A stretch of DNA of 64,000 bases from positions 102,550,237-102,614,236 of the forward strand of contig CM022302.1 of assembly GCA_011799875.1 (NCBI GenBank). Reading direction: 5' to 3'. Below, one piece after another: positions 25,301-34,788 of the stretch. The position numbers and the translations under genes are program-made. The DNA comes from Thinopyrum elongatum (taxonomy: Eukaryota; Streptophyta; Magnoliopsida; Poales; Poaceae). Under the pieces are notes generated by a model. That model was given only the letters and a program-made list of their open reading frames with translations. It was not told the origin of the DNA and searched no databases. The number at the start of each line of letters is the position of its first letter. The stretch's first letter is position 1.

Positions 25301-25871
25301 AATGGTGGAAAAAGGAATAAATTTTATTTTCTGTTTGGGAACCGCCTATGATATATCTAGCATGGAAAGTTTTGGGAATTACTCGGTTGTTTTCGTTGAT
25401 GGGAAAAGTATGCCTCTCAAAAATTTTATCTCTCAATTTAAGCTTTGAGCTCTGGCACCTCTACAAATCCCTACTTCCCTCTGCGAAGGGCCTTTCTATT
25501 TACTTTATGCAATTTTATTTTTCGTTTGAGTCTCCATCTTCTCTTATAAAGCACCAACTAAGGGGCACTATGATCGTACTTGAGCATTGGGTGTAGCTAA
25601 TATGCGAGTGTGTTTCATGAATGGATCAATGATTGAGCATGATGGGCTAGGGATAACTTGCTATAGTGTTGATATTTCGAAAGACATGGTTGCTTGTTGA
25701 TATGCTTGAGTATTGAATTCTTCATGTCAAAACTAGACTATTGCTTTGAACCATATAAAAGTCCAAATGTCCATGCTACAAAAGAAAGAATATGTGATGA
25801 ACATTTTAGGCAGCATTCCACATCAAAAATTATGTTTTTATCATTTACCTACTCGAGGACGAGTAGGAATT
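22319..25871 (+). other. Non-coding interior of the Fatima-like element
   Basis: I found no gag, protease, RT or integrase motif on either strand. The longest plus-strand frames (about 100 codons, near 22634 and 25140) resemble no family I know. The text is AT-rich with repeated GATGATAATGATT-type phrases near 22800-22940, a set of 'agcttggggatgcc'-like blocks near 24050-24140, and 'ttcacttatat' repeats near 24340-24540. The same landmarks in the same order occur at 13143-16468. Such non-autonomous Athila elements must use proteins from autonomous relatives. Confidence 0.6.
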
Positions 25872-25885
25872 AAGCTGGGGGATGC
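25872..25885 (+). promoter_or_regulatory. Polypurine tract of the Fatima-like element
   Basis: AAGCTGGGGGATGC lies immediately before the 3' LTR start TGATACGTC. Confidence 0.6.
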
Positions 25886-26629
25886 TGATACGTCTCCAAC
25901 GTATCTATAATTTTTTATTGTTCCATGTTGTTATATTATCATTCTGGGATGTTTTACAATCATTTTATAGCAACTTTATATCATTTTTTGCGACTAACCT
26001 ATTGACATAGTGCCCAGTGCCAGTTGTTGTTTTTTGCTTGTTTTTTACTTCACAGAAAATCAATACCAATAGGAGTCTAAACGCGGCGAAACTTTTTGGA
26101 GAATTTTTCTGGACCAGAAGGAACAACATGGGCCAAAGAAGCACCAGAGGGGTGCCCCGAGGGGGGCAGAACCAACATGGGCACGCCTGGAGGCCCAGGC
26201 ACGCCCTGGTGGGTTGTGCCCACCTCGGTGGCCTCCTGTGCCGCCTCTTCGCCCTATAAATACTCGAATATTCCAAAAACCCTAGGGGAGTCGATGAAAC
26301 ACAATTCCAGCGCCGGCAAGTTCCAGAACCATGAGATCCAATCTAAACACCATCACGGAGTGGTTCATCATCCTCATTAGTGCCTCTTCGATGCTGCGTG
26401 AGTAGTTCATTGTAGACCTATGGGTCTGTAGGCAGTAGCTAGATGGCTTCCTCTCTCTCTTTTGATTCTGAATACAATGGTCTCTTGGAGATCTATTTGA
26501 TGTAACTCTTTTTTGCGGTGTGTTTGTTGGGATCCGATGAACTTTGAGTTTATGATCAGATCTATTTTATCCATGAAAGTTATTTGAGTTTTCTTTGATC
26601 TCTTATATGCATGATTATTTATAGCCTCG
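25886..26629 (+). repeat. 3' LTR of the Fatima-like element, first 744 bases only
   Basis: It aligns with 20689-21430, including TGATACGTCTCCAACGTATC and a better TATA-like box (CCCTATAAATA near 26251) than its partner. The copy is cut at ATAGCCTCG by the LTR of Tat element A. CCTCG (26625-26629) would be the left target duplication. Confidence 0.75.
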
Positions 26630-27548
26630 TGTCAGTGCAACAAACCCTGGGTCTGTTGCCTAGACTGTGCACAGGCACGGAGACGAGATTGAAGCACCAA
26701 CCCAAATCAAAATACAAGGGACTAAGAGATTCAAAGGACTAACATGCAGATCAGAGGGACCAAGATCAAGCCAAAGAAGCAAGGCACCATCAGGAGAAGG
26801 GCCTCCTTTGCCGGGCAGGCGAGCTCGGCAAGGGGCAAGACCACCCCCGAAAGACGACGTCCAAGACGTCCCGGCAGGGCCTGCCGGGGCACACAGAGGC
26901 AAAACAACCTCACCAACTACTCCACCACGACCCACGTCGTCAATTAGTGCGGTGTCGAACCGCGGAGTGACTAAGTGGCAGCCATTCACCACATGGCAGC
27001 CTCTCCCTACAGGAAACACCTGCAGATGACACCCGTCCTGTGACGTGTCAAGCGAACAGGCGTGGAGGTGGCGAGATAGCCCGGCAAGCCTTGCCGGGCA
27101 CCCAACAATGTGATGTTGAGCGGTGCATTTAATGCGCCCTGTCAACCCGCAGAGTTAGGTATGATAGCACTGTTTGCTATCTTATCAGTGCATAATGACT
27201 GTTTTGCCATTGTGGTGACCCCTAATCTATAAAAGGAGGCCCATGGCGACCGTAGAGAGGGTTAGAAGGTTGGGTAACTCAGACCCCCATACGCTCGTAG
27301 CCACTGCCGCCCTGAGGCAACCCTTGCCGGGCAAGTGTACTATGCTCCACCACCACCTTTCCACCCTCAATCCACCAAAGCAGGAGTAGGGTTTTACGCC
27401 TCACGGCGGCCCGAACCTGGGTAAAAATGCCTGTGTGATCTCTACCGTGCTGCCACACGCTCGTCTGCTCTTTGTGCAACGCGACGCCCCCCTACCGAAC
27501 CAGCAAGGGGCCTCCTGGTCCCATAGGTGGCCGTGGTTTCCCGCGACA
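26630..27548 (+). repeat. 5' LTR of Tat element A
   Basis: It starts TGTCAGTGCAACAAACCC and ends TTTCCCGCGACA, followed by TCTTTGGCATGCCAGG, the same context that follows the Tat-B LTR. It is 919 bases long. It contains CCGGCAAG/CTTGCCGG motifs like those of Tat-B, but fewer of them. Confidence 0.7.
27228..27234 (+). promoter_or_regulatory. TATA box in the Tat-A LTR
   Basis: TATAAAA followed by GGAGGCCCATGG matches the Tat-B LTR promoter at 45124. Confidence 0.6.
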
Positions 27549-27636
27549 TCTTTGGCATGCCAGGTAGGGGGACCACTTGCGCGAACCTGAAGGCGTGTGT
27601 AGCGCATCACCTTCATCACCATCAGCATCATCGACG

Positions 27637-29519
27637 ATGCCATCAACCATGGCGCCCAAGAAGAAACCCGGTTCTTCGGCTCGTCCTTCCACCTCGAAGG
27701 CTCTGCCGCCCACGGCCTCTAACACTGCGGGGGGTGTGAAGACATGCAAGGACGTGGACGCTGCTGGGGATGTGGTCGGAGCAGGCGGCGCCATCACCAT
27801 TTCCCCCGCGGCCGACGCAAGAGCAGGAGACATTGGAGGAGAGCAGCATCAGCAACATCCCGACGGCCACGCTCCACAAGGTCCGAGTGAAGGGGTTACT
27901 CCATCTGCGCCCCTTCCGCCCGCCGACGGGCACAGCCGCAGCAACGGCGCTCGGGCCGGGGTGAATCACCGCCCTCCGACCGCTCCCACCACGGGTGCGG
28001 TCGCAGCGCATGCACCTCCCCCGGGATTGGTCGACCAAGCCGTTGCGCCCGACGAAGCCACTGGCCTTCGAGCGCCTTCGCCGCACCACCCTGCCATCCA
28101 GGTGGTCGCCCCGCAGCAGCGGGGGCGCAGTGCTGCCGCCACTGGCACCGTCAGGAGCCGAGCGATGGTGCGATTGACTTTATCATCACCCATGCCAAGT
28201 ACAGCCTCGGAGGCCATGGCGCGGGCTCAGCTGCTGCTGAGGTTTCCGCCAGCGGCCGAGCAAATGGACGAATGGCGTGTCACCATCCAAAGTCTGCTCG
28301 GTTTCGCCGAAGCTGGGGGCTCACGGCGAACTGGCCCGCCATGGCCGCCCCAAGCGACAGCAACGGCTCATGCTGCTGACCGTACAGAAGGGGCCGTCCC
28401 CATGGTGCAGTCCCCGCCACGGCAGCCAGCGATACCTGAGAAGTATGATGGGAGGCTGAACCCGGCAGAGTTCCTGAGCATCTACACCATCGTTGTTCAG
28501 GCTGCCGGGGGAAGAGATGAGATGGTGTTCGCCAACTACTTTCCTTTGGCCCTCATGTCCAATGTGAGGTCTTCGCTGATGCACCTGCCGGAGAACTCCA
28601 TTTCGTCATGGGCAGACCTGTGCCATGAGTTCATCGGTGCCTTCACCGGTGGCCACCAAGAGCCGGGCCGACCCAGCGACTTGCAGCTTCTCCAACAAAA
28701 GGAAGGAGAGACCCTCCATAAGTATTTACAGAGATTCAGCAAAGTTCATAGAAATATCCCAAATATCCATCCGACAGCCATGATAGCCGCCTTCCAGTCC
28801 AATGTGCACAACCGCCGGATTTGTTCCAAGATGAACGTGTGGTTGCCCAAGACTGTGAAGGAGCTCTACACGTTGGTGGATAAGTGTGCTCGGATGGAGG
28901 AGGGAAGAAAGTTGCCCGGAGAGGAAGATTGCACCAATATTGATTCAGAGGATGAGGATGAATCAACCAGTCAGAAGAAGAGCAAGAAGCGCAGTAAGAA
29001 GCGAAGGGATAAGGCAGTAATGACTGTTGAAGGATCGGGTACGCCTAGTACCGGCAAGAAGGCCAAAGCTGAGGCCCCCGGCAAGGAAGGTGCCATGTGC
29101 GCTGACTGCCGGGAAGCTGCTGCTGCCGAGAAAGCCAGGAAAGGTGATGGGCCATATTGCAAGATTCATCGGACCAAGGGCCACGGCCTTCAAGAATGTT
29201 ATCAGGTTGAGCAACTTGTCAAAAGACAGAAAGCAGAGTATGAGAAGCGTGACAAGGAAAAGGGTCAAAATGTTGCTGGCGGCAAGGGCCAAGGTGGTGA
29301 AGTAAATCGCCCCGGCAAACCCTTTCGGAACCAAGGAAAACCTGCCAGAGGTCGAGAGAAGGAAGCCTGTGGTGATGAGAGTGATGGAGGGGATGAAGAG
29401 GAAACCAGTGAGCAAGAGTTTCAGAAGGCCACCAATGCTATGTGCATTGATGGGGGTGCATCTCTGCACACCTCTCACCGCCGACTCAAGAGGTGGGTGC
29501 GAGAAGTCAATGCCGTGGA
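27637..29519 (+). CDS. Gag polyprotein of Tat element A, C-terminally cut by insertion
   Basis: This is the structural protein of the retrotransposon, forming virus-like particles in the cytoplasm by family analogy. The frame is open for about 627 codons. The N-terminal 190 residues are Ala/Pro-rich and disordered-looking. The conserved gag domain follows (YFPLALMSN, SSWADLCHEFIGAF, ETLHKYLQRFSKVHRNIP), then a basic linker (KKSKKRSKKRRDK), a knuckle variant YCKIHRTKGHGLQEC with C-x2-H-x4-H-x4-C spacing, and MCIDGGASLHTSHRRL near the end. ATG 27637 is the first in-frame; ATG 27649 has the better context (ACCATGG). Host codons stop at 29519, where the Tekay-like LTR adds a few foreign residues before a stop. 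Confidence 0.75.
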
Positions 29520-32500
29520 TGTAACACCCCAAAAATATTTTCTGAATATTTGAAATCTTTTCTTTAAAAATAAAAGCTTTGAAAATCATATTTTGATCAT
29601 ATCACTTTTCTTCAATTTGAAAACCTTTTCAAATTTTAAATTGGGTTTCAATTTTTTTTAATGATTCTGTTTTGAAAGATTTAAAATTATGTGGATAATT
29701 AATTTGGAGGTTTTCAAACAATTTTCACGCAGAAAAGTTTTGGGGATAATTAAATTTTCAAAATAACCTTTTCACCTCCTTTTAGCCTTTCTAAAATCCA
29801 CCCAACAAGTTTTCTTCCACTCCAAAATTATCCCACAAGCCAAGCACATCATCTAGGGCAGTATCCAAACCTCTCCTACCCCACAAAAATATTTTTCACC
29901 ATCCAAATAAATTCCAAGATTGGAATTCATATATTCCATCATTCCTTTGGTTTACAAAGGAACCACCATTTCTACAAGGATTCCACCTCCACCAAAATTA
30001 TCCCAACAAATATATGGTACCCACAACCCATTTTTCCAAAGACATGGGGTACCCCAGTTCAAAATTTTCAAATCCCACTCAATTCAAATTTGGACCAGAT
30101 TCAATATTTCTGATCCAAACATATTTTTAAATACTCCAAAAATTCCCAAACTTTGCCAGGCCCTCTCATATGTATCAACACATCACCACAAAAATTGCCA
30201 CAAATTCAAAAAATCCCCAGAACTCTCCGCCTTACACCATATGAGTAATCAGGGCACTGTTCATAACTGAAATAAAATTCAGTTATCTGAACCTCGTCAG
30301 GCAGCAGAGGGGAGACGGTGCCGTGCGCTCCTCATCTTCCTTCACCCGCACGGCGTCGCCATAGCTCATCAATACCCCGACCCTGGTCCACTCCCCAGCC
30401 TCTCCTCGCTGGTGAGCTGTCGGCAGGCCAGTGTAACTACCACTGAGCTCATCCCCGGCGGGCCGAACAGAGCTGCCCCGACCACCGGCCACCATCACTG
30501 CCGTCAACGCTCTCTCCACCTACCAGCTCCACGCGTCGACCCTCTCTGCGCCATCGCCGCACCACCCAAACCTCTGGACCCCTCCTGGCAGTCGTCGGAG
30601 TTTGTCCTCGCCGCCGCACCCGTACGGGACTCAGCGCTCGACCTCGATCGCGCTGGCGTCTCCAGAAGACTCCGCCGCCCTCATTAACCCTCACCGTCCC
30701 TGACCACCGCCCAAACCTACCTCGCCGACCGCCATAACTCCGGCGTGATCCGAACCTCGCCGGACCGCCTCGGAATCGCTATAAGCCACCCCCCCCCCGA
30801 GCTCCACTCGCTCCATCCATCCCCTCCACCACCTCCCAATCGCCCTCCCATGCACTCACCCGACCTCAGGGTGGTCTTCCTCTACCCCTCCGGCCACCGC
30901 TCCGCCGCCTCTGTCACCGATCAGTTCGACGCCACTACGCCACCACCTTCACCCAAACCTTGCCAGTAGCCATCTTATCCACCAAATTATCAATCCCGCG
31001 CTTAAATTTCGTTACCCGAGCCCTCTCCGGCGAGCTCCAGAACCACCCGAGCCACCGTCCGCTACCATCGACCTCGCCGGCGTTCAGGTGCTCCCCGGCG
31101 ACCACCAACACCTCCCTCCGACGCGGCACTCTGCCCTGGTCACGTTCCGACCATCGCCAGCCGCTGGAACACCGGCGATCACCACCTCCCCACTGTTCCC
31201 GCGCGCGTGTTCAAATATTTGAACCTGACAGGTGGGCCCCCACCCCGCGTGGTCCTTTTCTTTTCTCTATTTAAAACGAAGGCGTATTCTGCTTTTTACG
31301 CTTTCTCCATGGGAAAACGTATTTCAGCCGAAGCGCTTTCTGTTTAAACTGTACAGGGACTGCTATTTTATAGAAAAGCCCCTGGTTTTGGAAGTTTAAT
31401 AACTTTTAAACTACAACTCTGTTTGAGTTGAGTTTTTTTTTTAATTCTTATTTTTATCTCTAGTTTTTTTTTAGTATTTATTTAAAAATGTTTTGAGACA
31501 ACTTTTTGTACTGTTGTAAATTTTTTTAATTTAAGTTGAATTTGAATTTTCAGAAAAAGAAGAGGGAAACTTTGCCGAGAATTTTGAAGGGTTTTCACCT
31601 GACTACTTTGGACAAGGCAAGCATTAATGAACTTGGGATATGGTGATTGCATTTTGTATGTTTGCATCCGTTGGTATTGCACCACATGTATCACAAGTGC
31701 ATGCATGTTCGGTCATATCACTTTCTTTCTCTTTGTCTTGCACTTCACTCAAGGAAAGAATCCTTCTAACATGGTAAAGCTGTGAGTATCCAGGGGAGTG
31801 TCTCCTATCCTGGACGTGCCAGTGGGCACGGGCCATTATTGTTAACACGATGGTGTCACGTGACTATGTGGAACATACCAGTGATGATAATTAACACCTC
31901 CTGAGTTGGCCTAGATCGAGTCTTGTTCCGCTACACCTAGCTGGATACCGTGCTGCCACGAGTCCTTCCGCAAGGAAGGTACGGCTGAGTAAGTTGTTAA
32001 CCCCTGTCCAGGTACACACCGTACAGAGGGCCACGATGAGGGTTTCCAAAGGCCTTGGACTAAATCCTGTCATCGGGTCAGGGGGCATGGGTGTTCCGGT
32101 TGTGACTGAGAGGAGGGCACCCCTTGGAATCCGCGTGTATTAATAGTGATCCCATGCAGGACGTTGGTCTCTCCGTCTCAGAGTTTTTCTGGAATGATGC
32201 TTTGGGTGATTCCTGGCATCAGGAAAGTTAATCTGGTGTGTGCTGGTCAGGTGTGTTTTCAACCCAAAGACCGTAATGGGAATTAGTTAGTGTCACGGTA
32301 CTGACTAAAGAAATCATTTACTTGTGGGTAAAGAGTACACCCTCTGCAGAGTTTAAGCCTATTCGAATAGCCATGTCCGCGGTTAAGGACTACAGTCTGG
32401 GTTGGTCAAGTGTCGGTCTTAGTGTCGGTCTTCGGAGGAAAATAATTAAATTGAGTCTATATTATTTTGCAGGATAATTGTTGTCACCCTGATGATACCA

Positions 32501-33489
32501 TGAATATTTTATGCATGTTAATATTATTATGGTTATGCATATTATTGAGGACTAACATGTTTCTCTTATTTTGAATTTTTCCTGAGTGTCTCAGGGGCTG
32601 GCTAGACTACCCCGGGCACTCGATTTTATTTTCAAGACCTCTCGTGGCGTCTCTCGAGTTAACAGGCGGTTTATCTCGTCACTACTCTTGTAGACACCCG
32701 ACTGGCGTTTCTCTTCAAGTCCGACCGTGGCATCACTTGACACCCGACTGGCATTTCTCTTCAAGACCTCTCGTGGCGTCTCTCGAGTTTACAGGCGGTC
32801 CCGCCACTACTCTTGTAGACACCCGATTGGCATTTCTTTTACTTTGCTGAATGTCACTTGGGCTGGCTAGACTACCCGTGGCATTCACTTGCTTTTATTT
32901 TCAAAAGACTGGTTAAGGCTAACATGTTTTATTTACTTCCGCATCATTTTATGATTATGTCATGACCAAGATTATAGTCAGCATGAGCATGTTATCTTGA
33001 TCCTACATGAGCATATGCATTCATTATATCTTTTGTTCATAATGTTTGCGAGTACATTCCAATGTAACCACTGGCTTGTCCCTGGCTATTTACTTGGCCA
33101 GACCTGGAGGAGGACGAGCCTGTGGAGGAGGATTGCGCTAGCGAGCCCGACACTTAGAGGAGTCCCAGTCAGTCAACCTGTGAGATAGGAGTCTACCACT
33201 TGTATCATCCGCTGAGCTTCCGCTACACAAATAAAATAGTCAAGCCTCACACTGACGCTTGGCTCTATGTTATTGTACTAGTATTGTACCACCACCACAC
33301 CACTGTCATATTCCGCCACTGCCATCTATTGGCAAGTTGTAATAAACTTTGTTGAGCCTCAGACTCAACCCTGTGTAATATTATCTTGTACTGGTTATCT
33401 GTATCAAGGAAGTCCACCAGTTGTGTTGATCTTGGGGCTGGTGTGACTTAGGGCTATTCTGGGAATTATTTTCAGAAATGGGCCTGACA
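29520..33489 (+). repeat. 5' LTR of the Tekay-like element (about 4 kb)
   Basis: It begins TGTAACACCCCAAAAA, exactly where the Tat-A gag frame ends, and finishes GGGCCTGACA before the primer site. The first 750 bases are AT-rich. A C-rich block (30280-31260) follows, then a TATA-like CTATTTAAAA at about 31268, then the leader. It contains an internal duplication at 32634-32840. No genes are present; scattered frames near 30283-31274 are compositional. Confidence 0.7.
32634..32842 (+). repeat. Duplicated block inside the Tekay-like LTR
   Basis: Two copies (about 32634-32720 and 32762-32842) share AAGACCTCTCGTGGCGTCTC, then CGAGTT(A/T)ACAGGCGGT, then ACTACTCTTGTAGACACCCG. The flanking phrase GGCTGGCTAGACTACCC also occurs on both sides (about 32598 and 32867). 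Confidence 0.7.
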
Positions 33490-33491
33490 GG

Positions 33492-33507
33492 ACTTGGTAC
33501 CAGAGCC
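33492..33507 (+). promoter_or_regulatory. Primer-binding site, tRNA-Met type
   Basis: ACTTGGTACCAGAGCC begins two bases after the LTR end and resembles the TGGTATCAGAGC primer site usual for plant chromoviruses. Confidence 0.55.
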
Positions 33508-33657
33508 AGGCAGACTGTAGGAAGCCCTAGGCACGATCGCTAGCACTCGAGTCAGTAATAACATTTTTAGCATGCATCTCATGCATTGTAGAATTTTTTT
33601 CCCATGGTCATCATATACACATGTTATGACTATTTGGATTTTTGTCTACTGATGTAG

Positions 33658-33809
33658 ATGTCTGGCGGCAACTGCCCATCCCAGATTTTCGCCAACGAGC
33701 CTGTGGGATTTTCCCGTGTTCTTACCATCATCGCTAGAGATGCGATGAGATCTCCGAGCCGTCCAGAGTACACCATTTTTCCTGACAGGATCACAGACAC
33801 TCTGACTAT
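33658..33809 (+). pseudogene. Upstream ORF of the Tekay-like element, N-terminal 51 codons
   Basis: The frame starts ATG at 33658 (MSGGNCPSQIFANEPVGF) and stays open to the CACTA border. It resumes at 60008 after the target duplication in the same frame (...DTLTMYQALVYIRGG). The protein matches no gag domain. It lies between the primer site and true gag, where some Triticeae Tekay-type elements carry an extra ORF of unknown role. It cannot be made now because the 26 kb CACTA sits inside it. Confidence 0.6.
33807..33809 (+). repeat. Target site duplication TAT, left copy, of the large CACTA
   Basis: TAT occurs immediately before CACTACTAGG and again at 60008-60010. Removing the element with one TAT restores an uninterrupted reading frame in the Tekay ORF. 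Confidence 0.85.
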
Positions 33810-33839
33810 CACTACTAGGAAAAGGGCTATAGCTGATAT

Positions 33840-34310
33840 GGACATTAATGGCGCACCATGTATGTGGTGCGCCACTGCTATATAGCAGTGGCGCACCAGA
33901 TACAGGTGCGCCATTAGTGTCCTCATTACTAATGGCGCACCAGACACACGGTGCGCCATTACTAGCAAATTTTATTTATTTTTATTTTTCCAAAACTATT
34001 AATGGCGCACCAGGGCACAGTGCGCCATTACTAGCTTTAACTATTAATGGCGCACCAGACGCTCCGTGCGCCACTACTAACAATTTTTTTTTACTTTTTT
34101 TTCAAAACTAGTAATGGCGCACCTGTGTGAAGTGCGCCATTACTAGTTCAAACTAGTAATGGCGCACCACAACCACGGTGCGCCACTACTAACAATTATA
34201 TTTTTTTTTTTTGCAAAACTAGTAATGGCGCACTCCTAACTGGTGCGCCATTAGTAACCAGGGTTACTAATGGCGCATTTTTAGGTAGTGCGCCATTAGT
34301 AACCTGAGAC
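33840..34310 (+). repeat. Left subterminal palindrome array of the large CACTA
   Basis: Repeated TAATGGCGCACC...GGTGCGCCATTA palindromes are separated by T-rich spacers (TTTATTTTTATTTTTCC type). At least seven half-site pairs are visible. By analogy with En/Spm, these would be binding sites for the element's TNP protein. Confidence 0.8.
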
Positions 34311-34617
34311 CAGCTAGATATTTTGGACAGCCACCTACCACACTCACTTTCCCCACTTCATTCTCTCCACCTCCTCCTCCAAGCTTGTCTCGGCTGCCTC
34401 CTCCTCCTCACCTCATTTGCACCATAGATTCACCCAAATTAAGTGGTTAAATTACCTTTTTTTGATAGGTAAGTAAGGGGAAAGCTTTCTTTAATTATGT
34501 TGTAGATCTACTTTTTTCTCCCTCCAACAACGTGCACATGCACTTTTTATGGCCTAGATCTACGTATGTTTGTGGTGTTGCATATGTTTGTGGTGTTGCA
34601 TATGTTTGTGTTTGCAG

Positions 34618-34782
34618 GTACCGGTATTTGAAATGCGATAGTTGCCAATATTTTGCCGGAATGTTGATTCATTTTCGTTTCGGCGAGAATTTGGCACTAT
34701 GATTCTTTTTGGTCCTATTTTTAGGCAAAGTCATGCCAAATTTTTTCTTGGTTCTAAAATATCCTTTTGCTCTACCCCACAG
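34618..34782 (+). other. Leader/intron block before the transposase start
   Basis: It begins TTTGCAGGTACCGG, contains TTTTGCCGGAATGTTGATT and ends in a pyrimidine-rich acceptor (CTCTACCCCACAG) seven bases before the ATG. It is related to the block at 40615-40740 in front of the second gene. Confidence 0.55.
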
Positions 34783-34788
34783 GCAACC

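Larger units (their letters stand above)
20689..26629 (+). mobile_element. Fatima-like Athila retrotransposon, non-autonomous, 3' LTR interrupted
   Basis: Two LTR copies in the same orientation flank a 3.6 kb interior with a tRNA-Asp-type primer site but no gag-pol. The second LTR stops at 26629, where Tat element A begins; the equivalent point in the first LTR is about 21430, so the last half of LTR 2 should resume beyond the window. The five bases left of the element are GGGCT (20684-20688). The two LTRs differ at about 15 of the first 210 positions by eye, so this is one of the older layers. Confidence 0.75.
26630..29519 (+). mobile_element. Tat-lineage Gypsy retrotransposon A, 5' part
   Basis: It comprises a 5' LTR, a short leader and an open gag frame, then is cut at 29519 by the Tekay-like element. 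The LTR promoter block TGGTGACCCC...TATAAAAGGAGGCCCATGG is shared with Tat element B (45110-45143), and the gag proteins are clearly homologous. Pol and the 3' LTR must lie beyond the window. Confidence 0.75.

Noticed and set aside
28963..29589. Minus-strand frame of 208 codons
   Set aside because: It mirrors the lysine-rich tail of the Tat-A gag; the plus-strand frame has clear gag motifs.
30283..31274. Several frames of 70-104 codons in the C-rich part of the Tekay-like LTR
   Set aside because: They are Pro/Ser/Arg-rich on both strands, in an LTR, with no motif.
33840..34310. Regularly spaced repeats that might suggest a CRISPR array
   Set aside because: The repeats are short palindromes with variable T-rich spacing inside a plant CACTA terminus.
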